DNA of 41,301 bases from the NCBI GenBank assembly GCA_020343655.1, contig CP070805.1, positions 1,520,717 through 1,562,017 of the forward strand, written 5' to 3'. A model generated the notes under the pieces. The model ran no database searches and was not told where the DNA came from. It saw only the letters and a list, made by a program, of their open reading frames with translations. The translations under genes were made by a program, and so were the position numbers. Of this stretch, positions 16,737 through 25,078 are shown piece after piece (the first letter of the stretch is position 1; every line of letters begins with the position of its first letter). The stretch comes from Promethearchaeota archaeon (GTDB taxonomy: Archaea; Asgardarchaeota; Lokiarchaeia; Sigyniarchaeales; SOKP01).

Positions 16737-18077
16737 TTATTCTACCTCCATTTTATCATTTGAAATAGATTGAGCTATTTTTATGAAAGTATCGATTGAA
16801 TCTTTTGAGTTCATTTCAGTTACACATACTAAAACAACATTTTTCATTTCAGGATAATAACGTGAAATATCAAGCGGAGGTTGAAGATTTTGTTGTTTAC
16901 ATTGCTTAATTAGAGCTTTAATATTAGGACATTTAACTAAAAATTCATTATAAGTTGGTTTCTTATTCAATATTTCATATCCATGAATTTTACTGAGTTC
17001 TTTTTTAACAAAATGAGCTTTTTGAAAATTTTGTAATGCAACCTCTTTTAAACCAGTTCTTCCCATTGCTAAAAGATATACTAATGCTGCCAATGAACAC
17101 AGTGCTTGATTAGTACAAATATTAGAACTTGCCTTTTCTCTGCGAATATGTTGTTCACGTGCTTGAAGAGTAAGTAGAAATCCCTCTTTTTGCCCTTCAA
17201 TTTCTTTGGTTTTACCTATCAATCTTCCCGGCATTTTTCTTAAATATTTTTGCTTTGCAGTAAAAATTCCTAATCCTGGTCCACCAAAAGATGGATTTAT
17301 ACCAAAAGATTGTCCTTCAGCAACGAAGATGTCAATATCAGTGTCTCCAGGAGGTTTTAGAATACCTAAACAAGTTGGGTCAGTCATGACTTGAATAATT
17401 AAACAATCAGGGCATTTGTCTCTCACAATTTTCGTTATTTTAAAAATGTCTTCAATATCACCAAAAAAATTAGGATTTTGAAATAATATAGCAGCCACTT
17501 TATTGTTTAATTTGTCTTCTAAATTTTCTATTATTTCAGTTTCAATGTTAATATTTTGTCCCCAACAATAGGTTCTAACAACTTCTTCATATTCAGGATG
17601 AATTCCCTTGATTAATATTATTGAATTTTTCCCCGTAATAATCGACGCCATAACAGCAGCTTCAGCAAGAGCAGTTGAACCATCATACATACTCGCGTTT
17701 GCTATGTCCATTTGTGTTAGTCTAGAGATTATCGTCTGATATTCATAGATAGCTTGTAGATAACCCTGACTAGCCTCAGCTTGATATGGCGTATAGGAGG
17801 TATAAAATTCAGATCGAGAGGTTACAAAATCAACTAAAGATGGAATATAATGGTAATAACAACCAGCTCCTAAAAATGAGCTTGAATATACTTTATTCTT
17901 TTGAGAAAGTTCTTTTAATTGATTTAAAAGATCTGATTCAGATAAACCAGAGGGTAGGTTAAAATTTTCAATAAATAAATCCTTAGGAATATCCTGAAAA
18001 AGCTCTTTTAAAGAATTAGCACCAATAATATTTAACATTTCTGCAATTGTCTTATTATCATGAGGTACAAAATTCAT
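16737..18077 (-). CDS. gcvPA: Glycine dehydrogenase (decarboxylating) subunit 1
   Basis: The 446-residue protein is the N-terminal-type subunit of the split glycine decarboxylase. Recognisable blocks are FLGAGCYYHYIP, YTPYQAEASQGYLQAIYEYQT, MYDGSTALAEA and GINPSFGGPGLGIF. It pairs with GcvPB to build the PLP active site. It lies between gcvH (62 bp upstream) and gcvPB (2 bp downstream) on the minus strand. ATG start. Its length and motifs match the family with no sign of damage. Confidence 0.97.
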   Translation of the reverse strand: MNFVPHDNKTIAEMLNIIGANSLKELFQDIPKDLFIENFNLPSGLSESDLLNQLKELSQKNKVYSSSFLGAGCYYHYIPSLVDFVTSRSEFYTSYTPYQAEASQGYLQAIYEYQTIISRLTQMDIANASMYDGSTALAEAAVMASIITGKNSIILIKGIHPEYEEVVRTYCWGQNINIETEIIENLEDKLNNKVAAILFQNPNFFGDIEDIFKITKIVRDKCPDCLIIQVMTDPTCLGILKPPGDTDIDIFVAEGQSFGINPSFGGPGLGIFTAKQKYLRKMPGRLIGKTKEIEGQKEGFLLTLQAREQHIRREKASSNICTNQALCSLAALVYLLAMGRTGLKEVALQNFQKAHFVKKELSKIHGYEILNKKPTYNEFLVKCPNIKALIKQCKQQNLQPPLDISRYYPEMKNVVLVCVTEMNSKDSIDTFIKIAQSISNDKMEVE

Positions 18078-18139
18078 TTATCTGTTAACTCATTTATATG
18101 TAAATTCAAAAATTAATAAAAACAATAAAGAAAAAAATA

Positions 18140-18535
18140 TTAATGTATTTCTTTTTGTAATATTTGTTTGTATTCTTCACTAGATAAAAGATCGTCCTTT
18201 TCATCCAGGTGTGAATATTTTATCCTTATCATCCACCCTTCACCAAATGGAGAAGAATTTACAAGCTCTGGATTATCAGCAAGATTTTCATTTATCTCTA
18301 TAATTTCTCCTGATAAAGGCATAATTAAATCCCCCACGGCCTTTACTGATTCAATCTCCGCAGCATTACTTCCTTTTTCAAATACCATACCAACTTCAGG
18401 AAGCTCTACAAATACAATATCCCCTAATTGATGTTGGGCATAATCGGTAATTCCTACAGTGGCGATATTATTTTCAAATCTTATCCATTCATGAGTTGAT
18501 GTGTATTTTAAATGGTCTGGAAATTCATAATCCAT
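18140..18535 (-). CDS. gcvH: Glycine cleavage system H protein
   Basis: The roughly 131-residue lipoyl carrier protein starts MDYEFPDHLKYTSTHEW, a typical GcvH opening. The lipoylated lysine is Lys65 in ESVKAVGDL, and the NPELVNSSPFGEGWM block follows. It shuttles the aminomethyl group from the P-protein to the T-protein. An in-frame GTG at 18544 would add three residues, but the ATG at 18535 has GTGA at Shine-Dalgarno distance and matches the family start. It follows gcvT by about 20 bp. A lipoate ligase or synthase is required but is not in this window. Confidence 0.96.
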   Translation of the reverse strand: MDYEFPDHLKYTSTHEWIRFENNIATVGITDYAQHQLGDIVFVELPEVGMVFEKGSNAAEIESVKAVGDLIMPLSGEIIEINENLADNPELVNSSPFGEGWMIRIKYSHLDEKDDLLSSEEYKQILQKEIH

Positions 18536-18556
18536 AATTTTCACATTTTCTTTGTT

Positions 18557-19654
18557 TTATACATTACGATAAAAAGGTGTAGAAACTATCTTTCCTCTTA
18601 ATAGTTTATTACGAATTTTGATTTCTAATTCAGTTCCTATTTCTTTATATTGTTTTTTCACAATTCCTAAACCAATTGTCTTTTTAAGCGTAGGTGAATA
18701 CCCCCCAGATGTAACAAATCCAATTTCATCACCATCTTTAAAAATTTTATACTTTTCCCTAATAATTCCTTTGTCTATCAAATTAAGACCAACTAAAACG
18801 TTTTCAGTTCCTTGAGTTTTTTGCTCAATTAGAATTTCTTTTCCAATGTAATCAATTCCTTCTTTAGGTTTCACTAACCAGCTAAGCCCTGCTTCAACTG
18901 GAGTTATAGCATCACTTATCTCATGACCGTAAAGAGAATAACAAGCTTCTAATCTCAATGAATCTCTCGCTCCCAAACCAGCAGGATTTGCTCCAGTAAC
19001 TGTTAAATCTTTCCAAACCTTTTCTGCAAATTTGTTTTCAAATGATATTTCAAATCCTCTTTCACCTGTGTATCCAGTCCTCGCGAGAAAAACAGGATTA
19101 TCATTAATAGTACAATGAGCAAAATAAAACCTATTGATTTGAGAAAGATCAACATCCACTAATGGCTGAAGATAATCATCAGATTTGGGTCCTTGAAACG
19201 CAACACGAGATCGTTTTGTAGAAAGATTTGTGATTTTGACGTCAAATTCTCCCAAATGGTCATTTAACCACTGGTAATCTTTTTCAATATTAATAGCATT
19301 AACAATCATTCTAAAACATTCTGGATTTTCCTCATAATAAACTAAATCATCAACAACTGTTCCGTTTTCATAACACATACAAGAATATTGCCCCTTCGAT
19401 GGCTCTAATAAATTTAAATCATTTATCATTATAAATTGAAGGAATTTAATGACATCTTTACCTTCGAGAAGAAATTCACCCATATGTGAGATGTCAAATA
19501 TGCCAACGTTAGAACGAACAGCTTCATGCTCCTTTATTATACTATCATATTGAACTGGCATATAATATCCTGCAAAACTAACCATCCGAGCCCCATGTTT
19601 TAAATGAATCTCGTAGAGGGCAGTTTTTTTAATTTCAATTGATTTATTATTCAT
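18557..19654 (-). CDS. gcvT: Glycine cleavage system aminomethyltransferase (T protein)
   Basis: The 365-residue protein is a full-length GcvT. It has HGARMVSFAGYYMPVQY at the N-terminus, DISHMGEF, the catalytic-Asp region of the family, RTGYTGERGFEI, LGARDSLRLEA, and a C-terminal beta-barrel with GFVTSGGYSPTLKKTIGLG. It releases ammonia from the H-protein-bound aminomethyl group and makes the methylene-pterin. In bacteria the acceptor is tetrahydrofolate; here, with mch, mtd and ftr nearby, H4MPT is a plausible acceptor, but this is inference. It is the first gene of the operon. Its upstream region (19655-19829) shows an ACTATATATC stretch around 19693-19702 that may be the operon's TATA box, and no recognisable glycine riboswitch. 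Confidence 0.96.
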   Translation of the reverse strand: MNNKSIEIKKTALYEIHLKHGARMVSFAGYYMPVQYDSIIKEHEAVRSNVGIFDISHMGEFLLEGKDVIKFLQFIMINDLNLLEPSKGQYSCMCYENGTVVDDLVYYEENPECFRMIVNAINIEKDYQWLNDHLGEFDVKITNLSTKRSRVAFQGPKSDDYLQPLVDVDLSQINRFYFAHCTINDNPVFLARTGYTGERGFEISFENKFAEKVWKDLTVTGANPAGLGARDSLRLEACYSLYGHEISDAITPVEAGLSWLVKPKEGIDYIGKEILIEQKTQGTENVLVGLNLIDKGIIREKYKIFKDGDEIGFVTSGGYSPTLKKTIGLGIVKKQYKEIGTELEIKIRNKLLRGKIVSTPFYRNV

Positions 19655-19829
19655 GAGTTTAACACACCATTAAATTATTAATGTATTTAAGATATATAGT
19701 GGAATAAATTATATGCTTAATTTAAATTTTTAGGCTTTGGGTTAAGAGTCAAAGATTTTCATTCCTAATGATAATGTTTTAGATAAAAAGCATAAAAATT
19801 TATTTATTAGGTATATTTTAATAAAGAAA

Positions 19830-20714
19830 ATGAATGAAAAAAATACTGAGGATCATTATTTATCACTAAAAGATATCTTATCTGAGAGTCTTTTACGAGA
19901 TTTGGTTTTATTTACTTTCCTTTTTCTTCTAATCATCACACAAACATGGGATAATATATTATTATTATTATTTCCCTTGATAACTTTTGCATTTTCACTA
20001 TTTTTTAGAATTATTTGTAGCAATAAAAAAAGAATAGAATTCCAAAATAGTCTTGTTATTTATAATCCTTTAGGTTTGGAAAGAAAAAACGCAAATCGGT
20101 TATTTTTTTCTTCCCTTTTTCAATTAATCCTAATATTCTGGTTAGGTGCTGAGTCTTTATACAATCCTCATTTAGTTGAAGGATATTACCCCTACTTTAC
20201 AGGAATTTTTATCTTTTCATATACATTTGGGTTTTTTTGGATTTTTATTGACTTATGGAAATATTCAAGATTAGAAATATTAACAAAGCACCTTAAGGAT
20301 GAAATTACTCAATATGATGATTCTCAATTTTCAAATGATTTAAGGAATGTAATTTCGTTTTTAAAATTGAAAAATTTTAAGATATTCTCTTTTGCTGTAT
20401 TCATAATCTTCATTATTTTGAATATTATAAATGTAATTATTCTTTTACTTCTTAACTACGATTCTATTGGAATACTATTATTTCTTCCAGGTTCACAAAT
20501 AATGACACTTTCTTTTATGTTCTATGGCTTTCTGGTTATTTCGCCAACTTTAACGGCTATTCTTTTAATCCTAAATTATATGGCTACAAATAATTTTAGT
20601 AGAGAAAAGTTGGATAGCATTATTGAACCATTACCGAGAAATATGCAAATTAAAATAATTGAAAATCTTAAAGCTCTAAATAGTAAAATAAAAGAACAAT
20701 TAAAAAGTGAATAA
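19830..20714 (+). CDS. Unrecognised multi-pass membrane protein
   Basis: I do not recognise this 294-residue protein. It has six to eight hydrophobic segments: two close together at about residues 22-65, two at about 88-145, and three at about 180-250. Short basic loops (CSNKKRIEF, LGLERKNANR) lie between. The C-terminus is a charged helix (IEPLPRNMQIKIIENLKALNSKIKEQLK) that is probably cytoplasmic. No transporter or enzyme motif is visible and there is no signal peptide beyond the first membrane helix. It is divergent from gcvT and convergent with the Rab-like GTPase gene, whose stop lies 11 bp away. The ATG is preceded by GGTATATTTTAATAAAG, which contains an A/T-rich promoter-like stretch. 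Confidence 0.7.
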   Translation: MNEKNTEDHYLSLKDILSESLLRDLVLFTFLFLLIITQTWDNILLLLFPLITFAFSLFFRIICSNKKRIEFQNSLVIYNPLGLERKNANRLFFSSLFQLILIFWLGAESLYNPHLVEGYYPYFTGIFIFSYTFGFFWIFIDLWKYSRLEILTKHLKDEITQYDDSQFSNDLRNVISFLKLKNFKIFSFAVFIIFIILNIINVIILLLLNYDSIGILLFLPGSQIMTLSFMFYGFLVISPTLTAILLILNYMATNNFSREKLDSIIEPLPRNMQIKIIENLKALNSKIKEQLKSE

Positions 20715-20725
20715 AAATTAAAATT

Positions 20726-21259
20726 TTAATCTAAAAGCCCTTGTTTCTTTAAAATGGAACGGGTTAGAGTTTCAAAAATCTTTTTATTATTTTCTCCACT
20801 TTTAGATGAAGTTTCAAATAAATAATCGATATTATATTTGTTCTTAAACTCCTCTGCTTGGCTGTATTCAACACTCCTTCGAATATCAGCTAAATCTAAT
20901 TTTTCGCCTACAAGAATAAATATAGGTGAATCAGCATTAATGCTGACAATATTATACCATTCATCTAAGCTGTCGAAGCTAGTCCGACGTGTAATGTCGT
21001 AACATAAGAGGCATCCCACTGCACCGCGTGAATAATTCGGCAAAAAGAGTCGGAATCGTCTTTCTCCCGCAAAATCCCAGATTTGAAGGTTTACCATGGT
21101 ATTTTCGTCGATAAGGAAACTCTCAACAGCGAGATCTGTTCCTATTGTAATTTTTTGTGGAATGAACTGTCCTGTTGCCAATCTCTGCACCATGGTACTT
21201 TTCCCAACCCCTCCGTCGCCAACAACTAGTATCTTGAAGAGAAGTTTTCGACTCAACAT
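20726..21259 (-). CDS. Rab/Ras-like small GTPase with variant G3 and G4 motifs
   Basis: The 177-residue protein is a stand-alone Ras-superfamily G domain, closest in pattern to Rab. G1 is GDGGVGKST (residues 14-22) and the switch I threonine region is KITIGTD. G3 is WDFAGERRF (61-69), with Glu66 at the position of the catalytic Gln of Ras (Gln61). G4 is GEKLD in place of GNKxD, so the base-specific Asn is Glu. G5 is ETSSKSG. Both substitutions are clear in the codons (GAA in each case). The C-terminus (SILKKQGLLD) has no prenylation cysteine, as is usual in Asgard archaea. Function is unknown; eukaryotic Rabs direct membrane traffic. It lies on the minus strand in its own unit. The altered motifs suggest slow hydrolysis or altered nucleotide selectivity. 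Confidence 0.9.
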   Translation of the reverse strand: MLSRKLLFKILVVGDGGVGKSTMVQRLATGQFIPQKITIGTDLAVESFLIDENTMVNLQIWDFAGERRFRLFLPNYSRGAVGCLLCYDITRRTSFDSLDEWYNIVSINADSPIFILVGEKLDLADIRRSVEYSQAEEFKNKYNIDYLFETSSKSGENNKKIFETLTRSILKKQGLLD

Positions 21260-21399
21260 AATACTTTATTATTTTTAAAAAATTGTTAATAATATTATAA
21301 ATCTTAATTGTAAATAATTTTTCTTCTTTAGTAATAGAACTAGACTTATAAATTAAAAATTTAAGGATTTAATGACGAAAAAATAATAAAAAAAATAAT

Positions 21400-22344
21400 T
21401 TAATCTTCAAGAATATCTCTTAGTTCGTCAATATTTAATTCCAAATACTTAGCTTTTATTCTATCTTTTCCAATTACTTTTAAAAAGTTTTTCTTACGTT
21501 TTTTGTTTAGAAAATTTTTCATTTCCGATAAATCAGGATTTGGATTTGTAATTTCAATCAATTTTTTCTTAACAGCAGCATCAACAAGCTTTTGTCCTGT
21601 ATCAGTTCTAATTATAAGAAATGCTTCACCAGAACCTTTTGGAGCACCCCATGGGGAATATGAAATGTCTGAGAATTCACCCGAAAAGTCAGTACAATAA
21701 ACACATCCTGTCATACCACCTGAGGAACATGCATAAGCAATTCTTAATGAAGTTCGTTCTGCCCCAGTGTTGAAATCACTTACGAGAATCTTCCCCAAGC
21801 CTTGTAAATGGCAGGGATTAGCCAATATTCCTATATCCCGCTTAAAATCTTTATAAGCTTGCCCAATTCCAGTAATAAGTGGTCCAGCATTATCCATTGT
21901 AGCTTTTGGTATATATTTCTTTGCATCTTTTGTATTATCTACTATTACAGGAAATGCAACTGGAGGTTTTTTACTTTTTGGCTCACTTAAAACCATGTGT
22001 TTTACAATTCCTGCTTCAAAAGCAGCAACCACAAGATTAAATAAAATATTATCTTTGTTTTTCGATTTTACCTGAATTATATCATTATAGACTCCAACAG
22101 CTAAATCAATTCGAGTTTTTCCAAATAATTTCTGTTCAATTTCTGATATTGGGAGGAAACTCCTTGGACATGCATTATAACAGAGCCCTACTGTTTCTGC
22201 ACATTCATCTACAACATAAGCTTCTCCAGTCTCCTGATTAAAATCCATATGTGGGCAGAAAGCATTACAACTTCCACAATGGATGCATAAACCCGAGTAG
22301 ATTACTTCATTTTCGAGATCTTGGCTTGATTTTTCAACTTTCAT
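21400..22344 (-). CDS. Coenzyme F420 hydrogenase/dehydrogenase beta-subunit (FrhB-like) family protein
   Basis: The 314-residue protein has a ferredoxin-like 4Fe-4S motif at residues 20-31 (CIHCGSCNAFCP). A second cysteine set (C48, C55, C59 in CYNACP) follows. The FrhB/FpoF core includes NPCHLQGL, ACSSGGMTGCVYCTDFSGEFSDIS and a glycine-rich GAPKGSGEAFLIIRT stretch. Family members bind FAD and F420 and move electrons between reduced F420 and iron-sulfur or quinone partners. No hydrogenase or heterodisulfide reductase subunit adjoins it, so its partner is unknown. It could serve the F420-dependent Mtd encoded elsewhere in the window. ATG start. A palindrome (22379-22394) lies just upstream. 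Confidence 0.88.
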   Translation of the reverse strand: MKVEKSSQDLENEVIYSGLCIHCGSCNAFCPHMDFNQETGEAYVVDECAETVGLCYNACPRSFLPISEIEQKLFGKTRIDLAVGVYNDIIQVKSKNKDNILFNLVVAAFEAGIVKHMVLSEPKSKKPPVAFPVIVDNTKDAKKYIPKATMDNAGPLITGIGQAYKDFKRDIGILANPCHLQGLGKILVSDFNTGAERTSLRIAYACSSGGMTGCVYCTDFSGEFSDISYSPWGAPKGSGEAFLIIRTDTGQKLVDAAVKKKLIEITNPNPDLSEMKNFLNKKRKKNFLKVIGKDRIKAKYLELNIDELRDILED

Positions 22345-22378
22345 TTGTTTTAACCATATAAATTATTTTTTATTATGG

Positions 22379-22394
22379 GTGTGAAACTTCACAC
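22379..22394. promoter_or_regulatory. Perfect inverted repeat upstream of FrhB-like gene, putative operator
   Basis: GTGTGAA and TTCACAC flank a 2-nt centre. The site is about 35 bp upstream of the ATG at 22344. A TATA-like TTTATAT lies between it and the ATG on the minus strand. This is where a repressor or activator would sit relative to an archaeal TATA/BRE. The bases are more GC-rich than the surroundings, so chance is less likely than for the AT-only palindromes. The regulator is unknown. Confidence 0.45.
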
Positions 22395-22634
22395 TTTTTT
22401 AGTAAGTGAAATCTCCCACTAATAAAAAGGTTTTTTATGAAGTGTATAAGTTCGAAAATTTACTTGATCTCTCTTTTTTATAATTCATTTTAAAATTAGT
22501 GTGATTTAAAAAGAAATTCAATATTTAATAATAAAAATCGGTAAAGGCAGACGATATCTTTTTATTTGATAAATCAGTTGAGTCATATTTTAAAAAGAAT
22601 TATTCTTTATGACACTATTGCCATTTGGAGGAGG

Positions 22635-22887
22635 GTGACAAAAATCTTATTCTTATCATATCAAGATGAAAACTTTTTTTCTTTAAAAGCAGCAGTTTAA
22701 ATTAATGTATATAAAAAAAAGAATGGAGTCTAAACTACATAAATTTTCAGCTTTTCAAATTTATAGCACAGGAACGAGTGAGAAAATCAATATTACGGTA
22801 GATCGTCTGTGGATTAAAGATAATAGAAAATTTTTTAGAATTGTAGAAAATATTTCTCCAAATAAAAAATATTTCAAAAGGGAATAA
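22635..22887 (+). other. Gene-poor stretch with short ORFs, possible gene remnant
   Basis: An unusually strong Shine-Dalgarno-like GGAGGAGG overlaps a GTG at 22635 that opens only 21 codons (MTKILFLSYQDENFFSLKAAV, stop at 22700). A second ORF of 60 codons begins with ATG at 22705 and ends at 22887; its translation is basic and resembles nothing I know. The first peptide looks like the opening of a Rossmann or glycosyltransferase domain, which suggests a decayed gene, but nothing further supports that. The stretch 22395-22634 shows no gene. Confidence 0.25.
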
Positions 22888-22998
22888 AGAACTAATGTAT
22901 ATTCAATTTATAGAGAAGATTTTGTGAGTATACGTTGCTGGTTATATTTATAATAGAACTCCTTATTAAAATCATCTAATAATTAAATGAATTGAATT

Positions 22999-23187
22999 AT
23001 GAATTGTAAAAAAGAAGAAATAAATCTTGATTTTGTATTTGAATGCGAATATTGTGCTGAATCATGGTCAGAAAGCTTATTGGACCTAATAGATAGATGT
23101 ACAATAGATGAGTTATTATGTTTACTTAAACATATTCAAGGTAAAATAAACTTATTGCAGAATATAAGTAAGAAGAGCTTAAATTAA
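22999..23187 (+). CDS. Small hypothetical protein with CxxC motif
   Basis: A 62-residue ORF with ATG start. It has one CEYC pair at residues 16-19, and the rest is predicted helical, acidic in the middle and basic at the end (LLCLLKHIQGKINLLQN). The composition is protein-like rather than shadow-like, and no gene overlaps it on the other strand. No family is recognised. It lies alone between the FrhB-like gene and the winged-helix gene. Confidence 0.4.
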   Translation: MNCKKEEINLDFVFECEYCAESWSESLLDLIDRCTIDELLCLLKHIQGKINLLQNISKKSLN

Positions 23188-23298
23188 CCATAATGTATTG
23201 AAATATCCATAAAAGAAAACTTCGCATAAATTTGGAGTTTTCTATAAAAACCAATAAAGAATTCTTGCCTTTAGAAATTTAAAAAGAATATTTAAAAA

Positions 23299-23601
23299 CT
23301 AGCATTTATTTTCTGGCTCATTTAAAAAACGAGAGCAAGTTTCCTCGAGTTTTCTTATTAGATGTTCACGATCTTTCCATGTAATCCATGTATTTCCTGA
23401 TTTTTCGAAATAAAATCCATCATATTCACTTTTAATTTTGGTTAAAGTTTTTTTTACAAAACTCCAAGAAAATCCAGTATCTTCTACTATTTTGGCGATG
23501 GCAACTGGATGGTTTATTTCAAGTGAATTATTAAAATATTCAATAATTTTCTCGAAACCAGTTTTTGGAGTATATTTTAGTTTAGACATTATGATATTCA
23601 T
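23299..23601 (-). CDS. Small winged-helix-like DNA-binding protein
   Basis: The 100-residue protein has a helix (GFEKIIEYFNNSL), a helix-turn-helix pattern (PVAIAKIVEDTGFSWSFVKKTLTKIKSEY) and a beta-wing (GFYFEKSGNTWITW). This matches a winged helix of the kind found in small archaeal transcription regulators. The C-terminal helix ends with a lone Cys. Two ATGs (23601 and 23589) are possible starts; both precede the fold. Its target is unknown. The next gene downstream on this strand is the FrhB-like gene about 950 bp away, so they are not an operon. Confidence 0.6.
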   Translation of the reverse strand: MNIIMSKLKYTPKTGFEKIIEYFNNSLEINHPVAIAKIVEDTGFSWSFVKKTLTKIKSEYDGFYFEKSGNTWITWKDREHLIRKLEETCSRFLNEPENKC

Positions 23602-23790
23602 TTTATTTGGCTATTAATGCAAATAATCATTTTTCTTTTAAATACCAAGCATTTATAATATGTAATCATTGATTAATGTTTGTTTGAGCTTTATCACATC
23701 AATTTTTAAAGTAAGCAGAACATCTTTTTAAATAAGATTCAATTGTAAATTAATTTTAAAAGAGATAAAAATAAGTAAAAATCTGAAATT

Positions 23791-25050
23791 TTGAGTAAAT
23801 TTCCTACTTTCCAACAAATTAAACATGATCTAGTGAATAACAAGATAACAAGAGCAGAAGCCAATGCGTTGTTAGTCTCATTGATAGATAACTGTGAAAT
23901 TTATCATTACAGAGTAAAATATATCAGAGAATTTGGAGAGATTATCATTAGAACTGAAAAGAACTTCCAAATTCTCGAGAACTACTTAATCTCAGATGAA
24001 AATCCAATAATAAGAAGCATTGCTGCAAAAATTATTTTGCTTAAATTTACGAAATTATGTATAAATCCATTGAAATGGGTAATAAATAATGACAAATCAG
24101 TCTATGTCTTAAAAAATCTTATCAATTTATTGGAGCATTCTGATATAAATTGTTCTAAATTGTTATTAAAAATCGTATTCAATAGGCTCACTGAAATTTA
24201 CGAAGTTATTCCAAAAGAAGCACAATTTTTAATAGATTTAGAGTATGAATTGAATCCTGATTTCGAGATTGGGTTTTTTAGGCCTGTAAAAAAGGATAAA
24301 AATATAGTAGCGCTGGATTTTGCAGGAAGGAAATTGAAAAGTTTGCCATTTTCAATTGGTGCTTTATCATTTTTAAAGCATTTAAATTTATGGGATAATT
24401 ATTTAACTACCTTACCCAAATCAATCGAATCACTTTCAAATTTGCAATTTTTATACTTAGATTGGAATAAATTTAAAATTATACCAGATATACAATGGGA
24501 TAAGCTCAAGCTACTTGAAAAATTAAGCTTTACTAACAATCCTGAAATAAAAAAAATTCCTGAAGCACTATTTAAGCTAATCAAACAAAACTTTGTGAAA
24601 AAATATAGAGATGAAGGAGTTATCACGGATGAAGCTCCAGTATTAGGATTGTTAGAAATTCTTACTGGAATGAAACTAAATAAAATTCAGAAAAATGAAA
24701 AAATTTCTAAATTATATGCATGTGGTTATAGATTAAACACAGAAGGTAACATTATTGGAATTTATTTATATGGTTATTATAGTTTTCAAATTAATTTTAT
24801 TCCCAAACAAATATGTTCCTTAAAATTTCTTGAAGAATTAATATTAAGGGATCAGAATATAAGATTAATTCCAGATTCTATCAAAGATCTTAATGCCTTA
24901 AAACGTTTAGATTTAAGACGCAATAGTATCCAATTTATTCCAAAATCCCTAATAAAATTAAAATCATTAGAATTTTTAGATTTGGGAGAGAACAAAATAA
25001 AAGAATTACCTAAATCAATAAAATTATCTAATATTGAACTTTGGCTATAG
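23791..25050 (+). CDS. Leucine-rich-repeat protein with N-terminal helical domain
   Basis: The 419-residue protein has an all-helical N-terminal region to about residue 165, which looks HEAT-like (ENPIIRSIAAKIILLKF). LRR block 1 follows at about 170-260 (FSIGALSFLKHLNLWDNYLTTLPKSIESLSNLQFLYLDWN). An intervening module at about 275-340 contains VLGLLEILTGMKL and IIGIYLYGYYSF. LRR block 2 runs from about 345 to the end. The two blocks separated by this module recall the expanded cytoplasmic LRR family of Lokiarchaeia; such repeats bind proteins. No signal peptide or membrane helix is seen. The start is TTG at 23791: a TAA at 23776 closes the frame, and the residues after the TTG (MSKFPTFQQIKHDLVNNKITRAEA) look like a natural N-terminus. 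Confidence 0.85.
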   Translation: MSKFPTFQQIKHDLVNNKITRAEANALLVSLIDNCEIYHYRVKYIREFGEIIIRTEKNFQILENYLISDENPIIRSIAAKIILLKFTKLCINPLKWVINNDKSVYVLKNLINLLEHSDINCSKLLLKIVFNRLTEIYEVIPKEAQFLIDLEYELNPDFEIGFFRPVKKDKNIVALDFAGRKLKSLPFSIGALSFLKHLNLWDNYLTTLPKSIESLSNLQFLYLDWNKFKIIPDIQWDKLKLLEKLSFTNNPEIKKIPEALFKLIKQNFVKKYRDEGVITDEAPVLGLLEILTGMKLNKIQKNEKISKLYACGYRLNTEGNIIGIYLYGYYSFQINFIPKQICSLKFLEELILRDQNIRLIPDSIKDLNALKRLDLRRNSIQFIPKSLIKLKSLEFLDLGENKIKELPKSIKLSNIELWL

Positions 25051-25078
25051 ATTGACTTAAAATATTTAAAATTTATTA

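Noticed and set aside
19655-19829. Glycine riboswitch upstream of gcvT
   Set aside because: The region is only 175 bp, very AT-rich and shared with a divergent gene. I saw none of the paired conserved helices; a short CTTTG/CAAAG pairing is not enough.
20726-21259. Prenylated membrane-bound Rab
   Set aside because: The C-terminus ends KKQGLLD, with no cysteine for prenylation.
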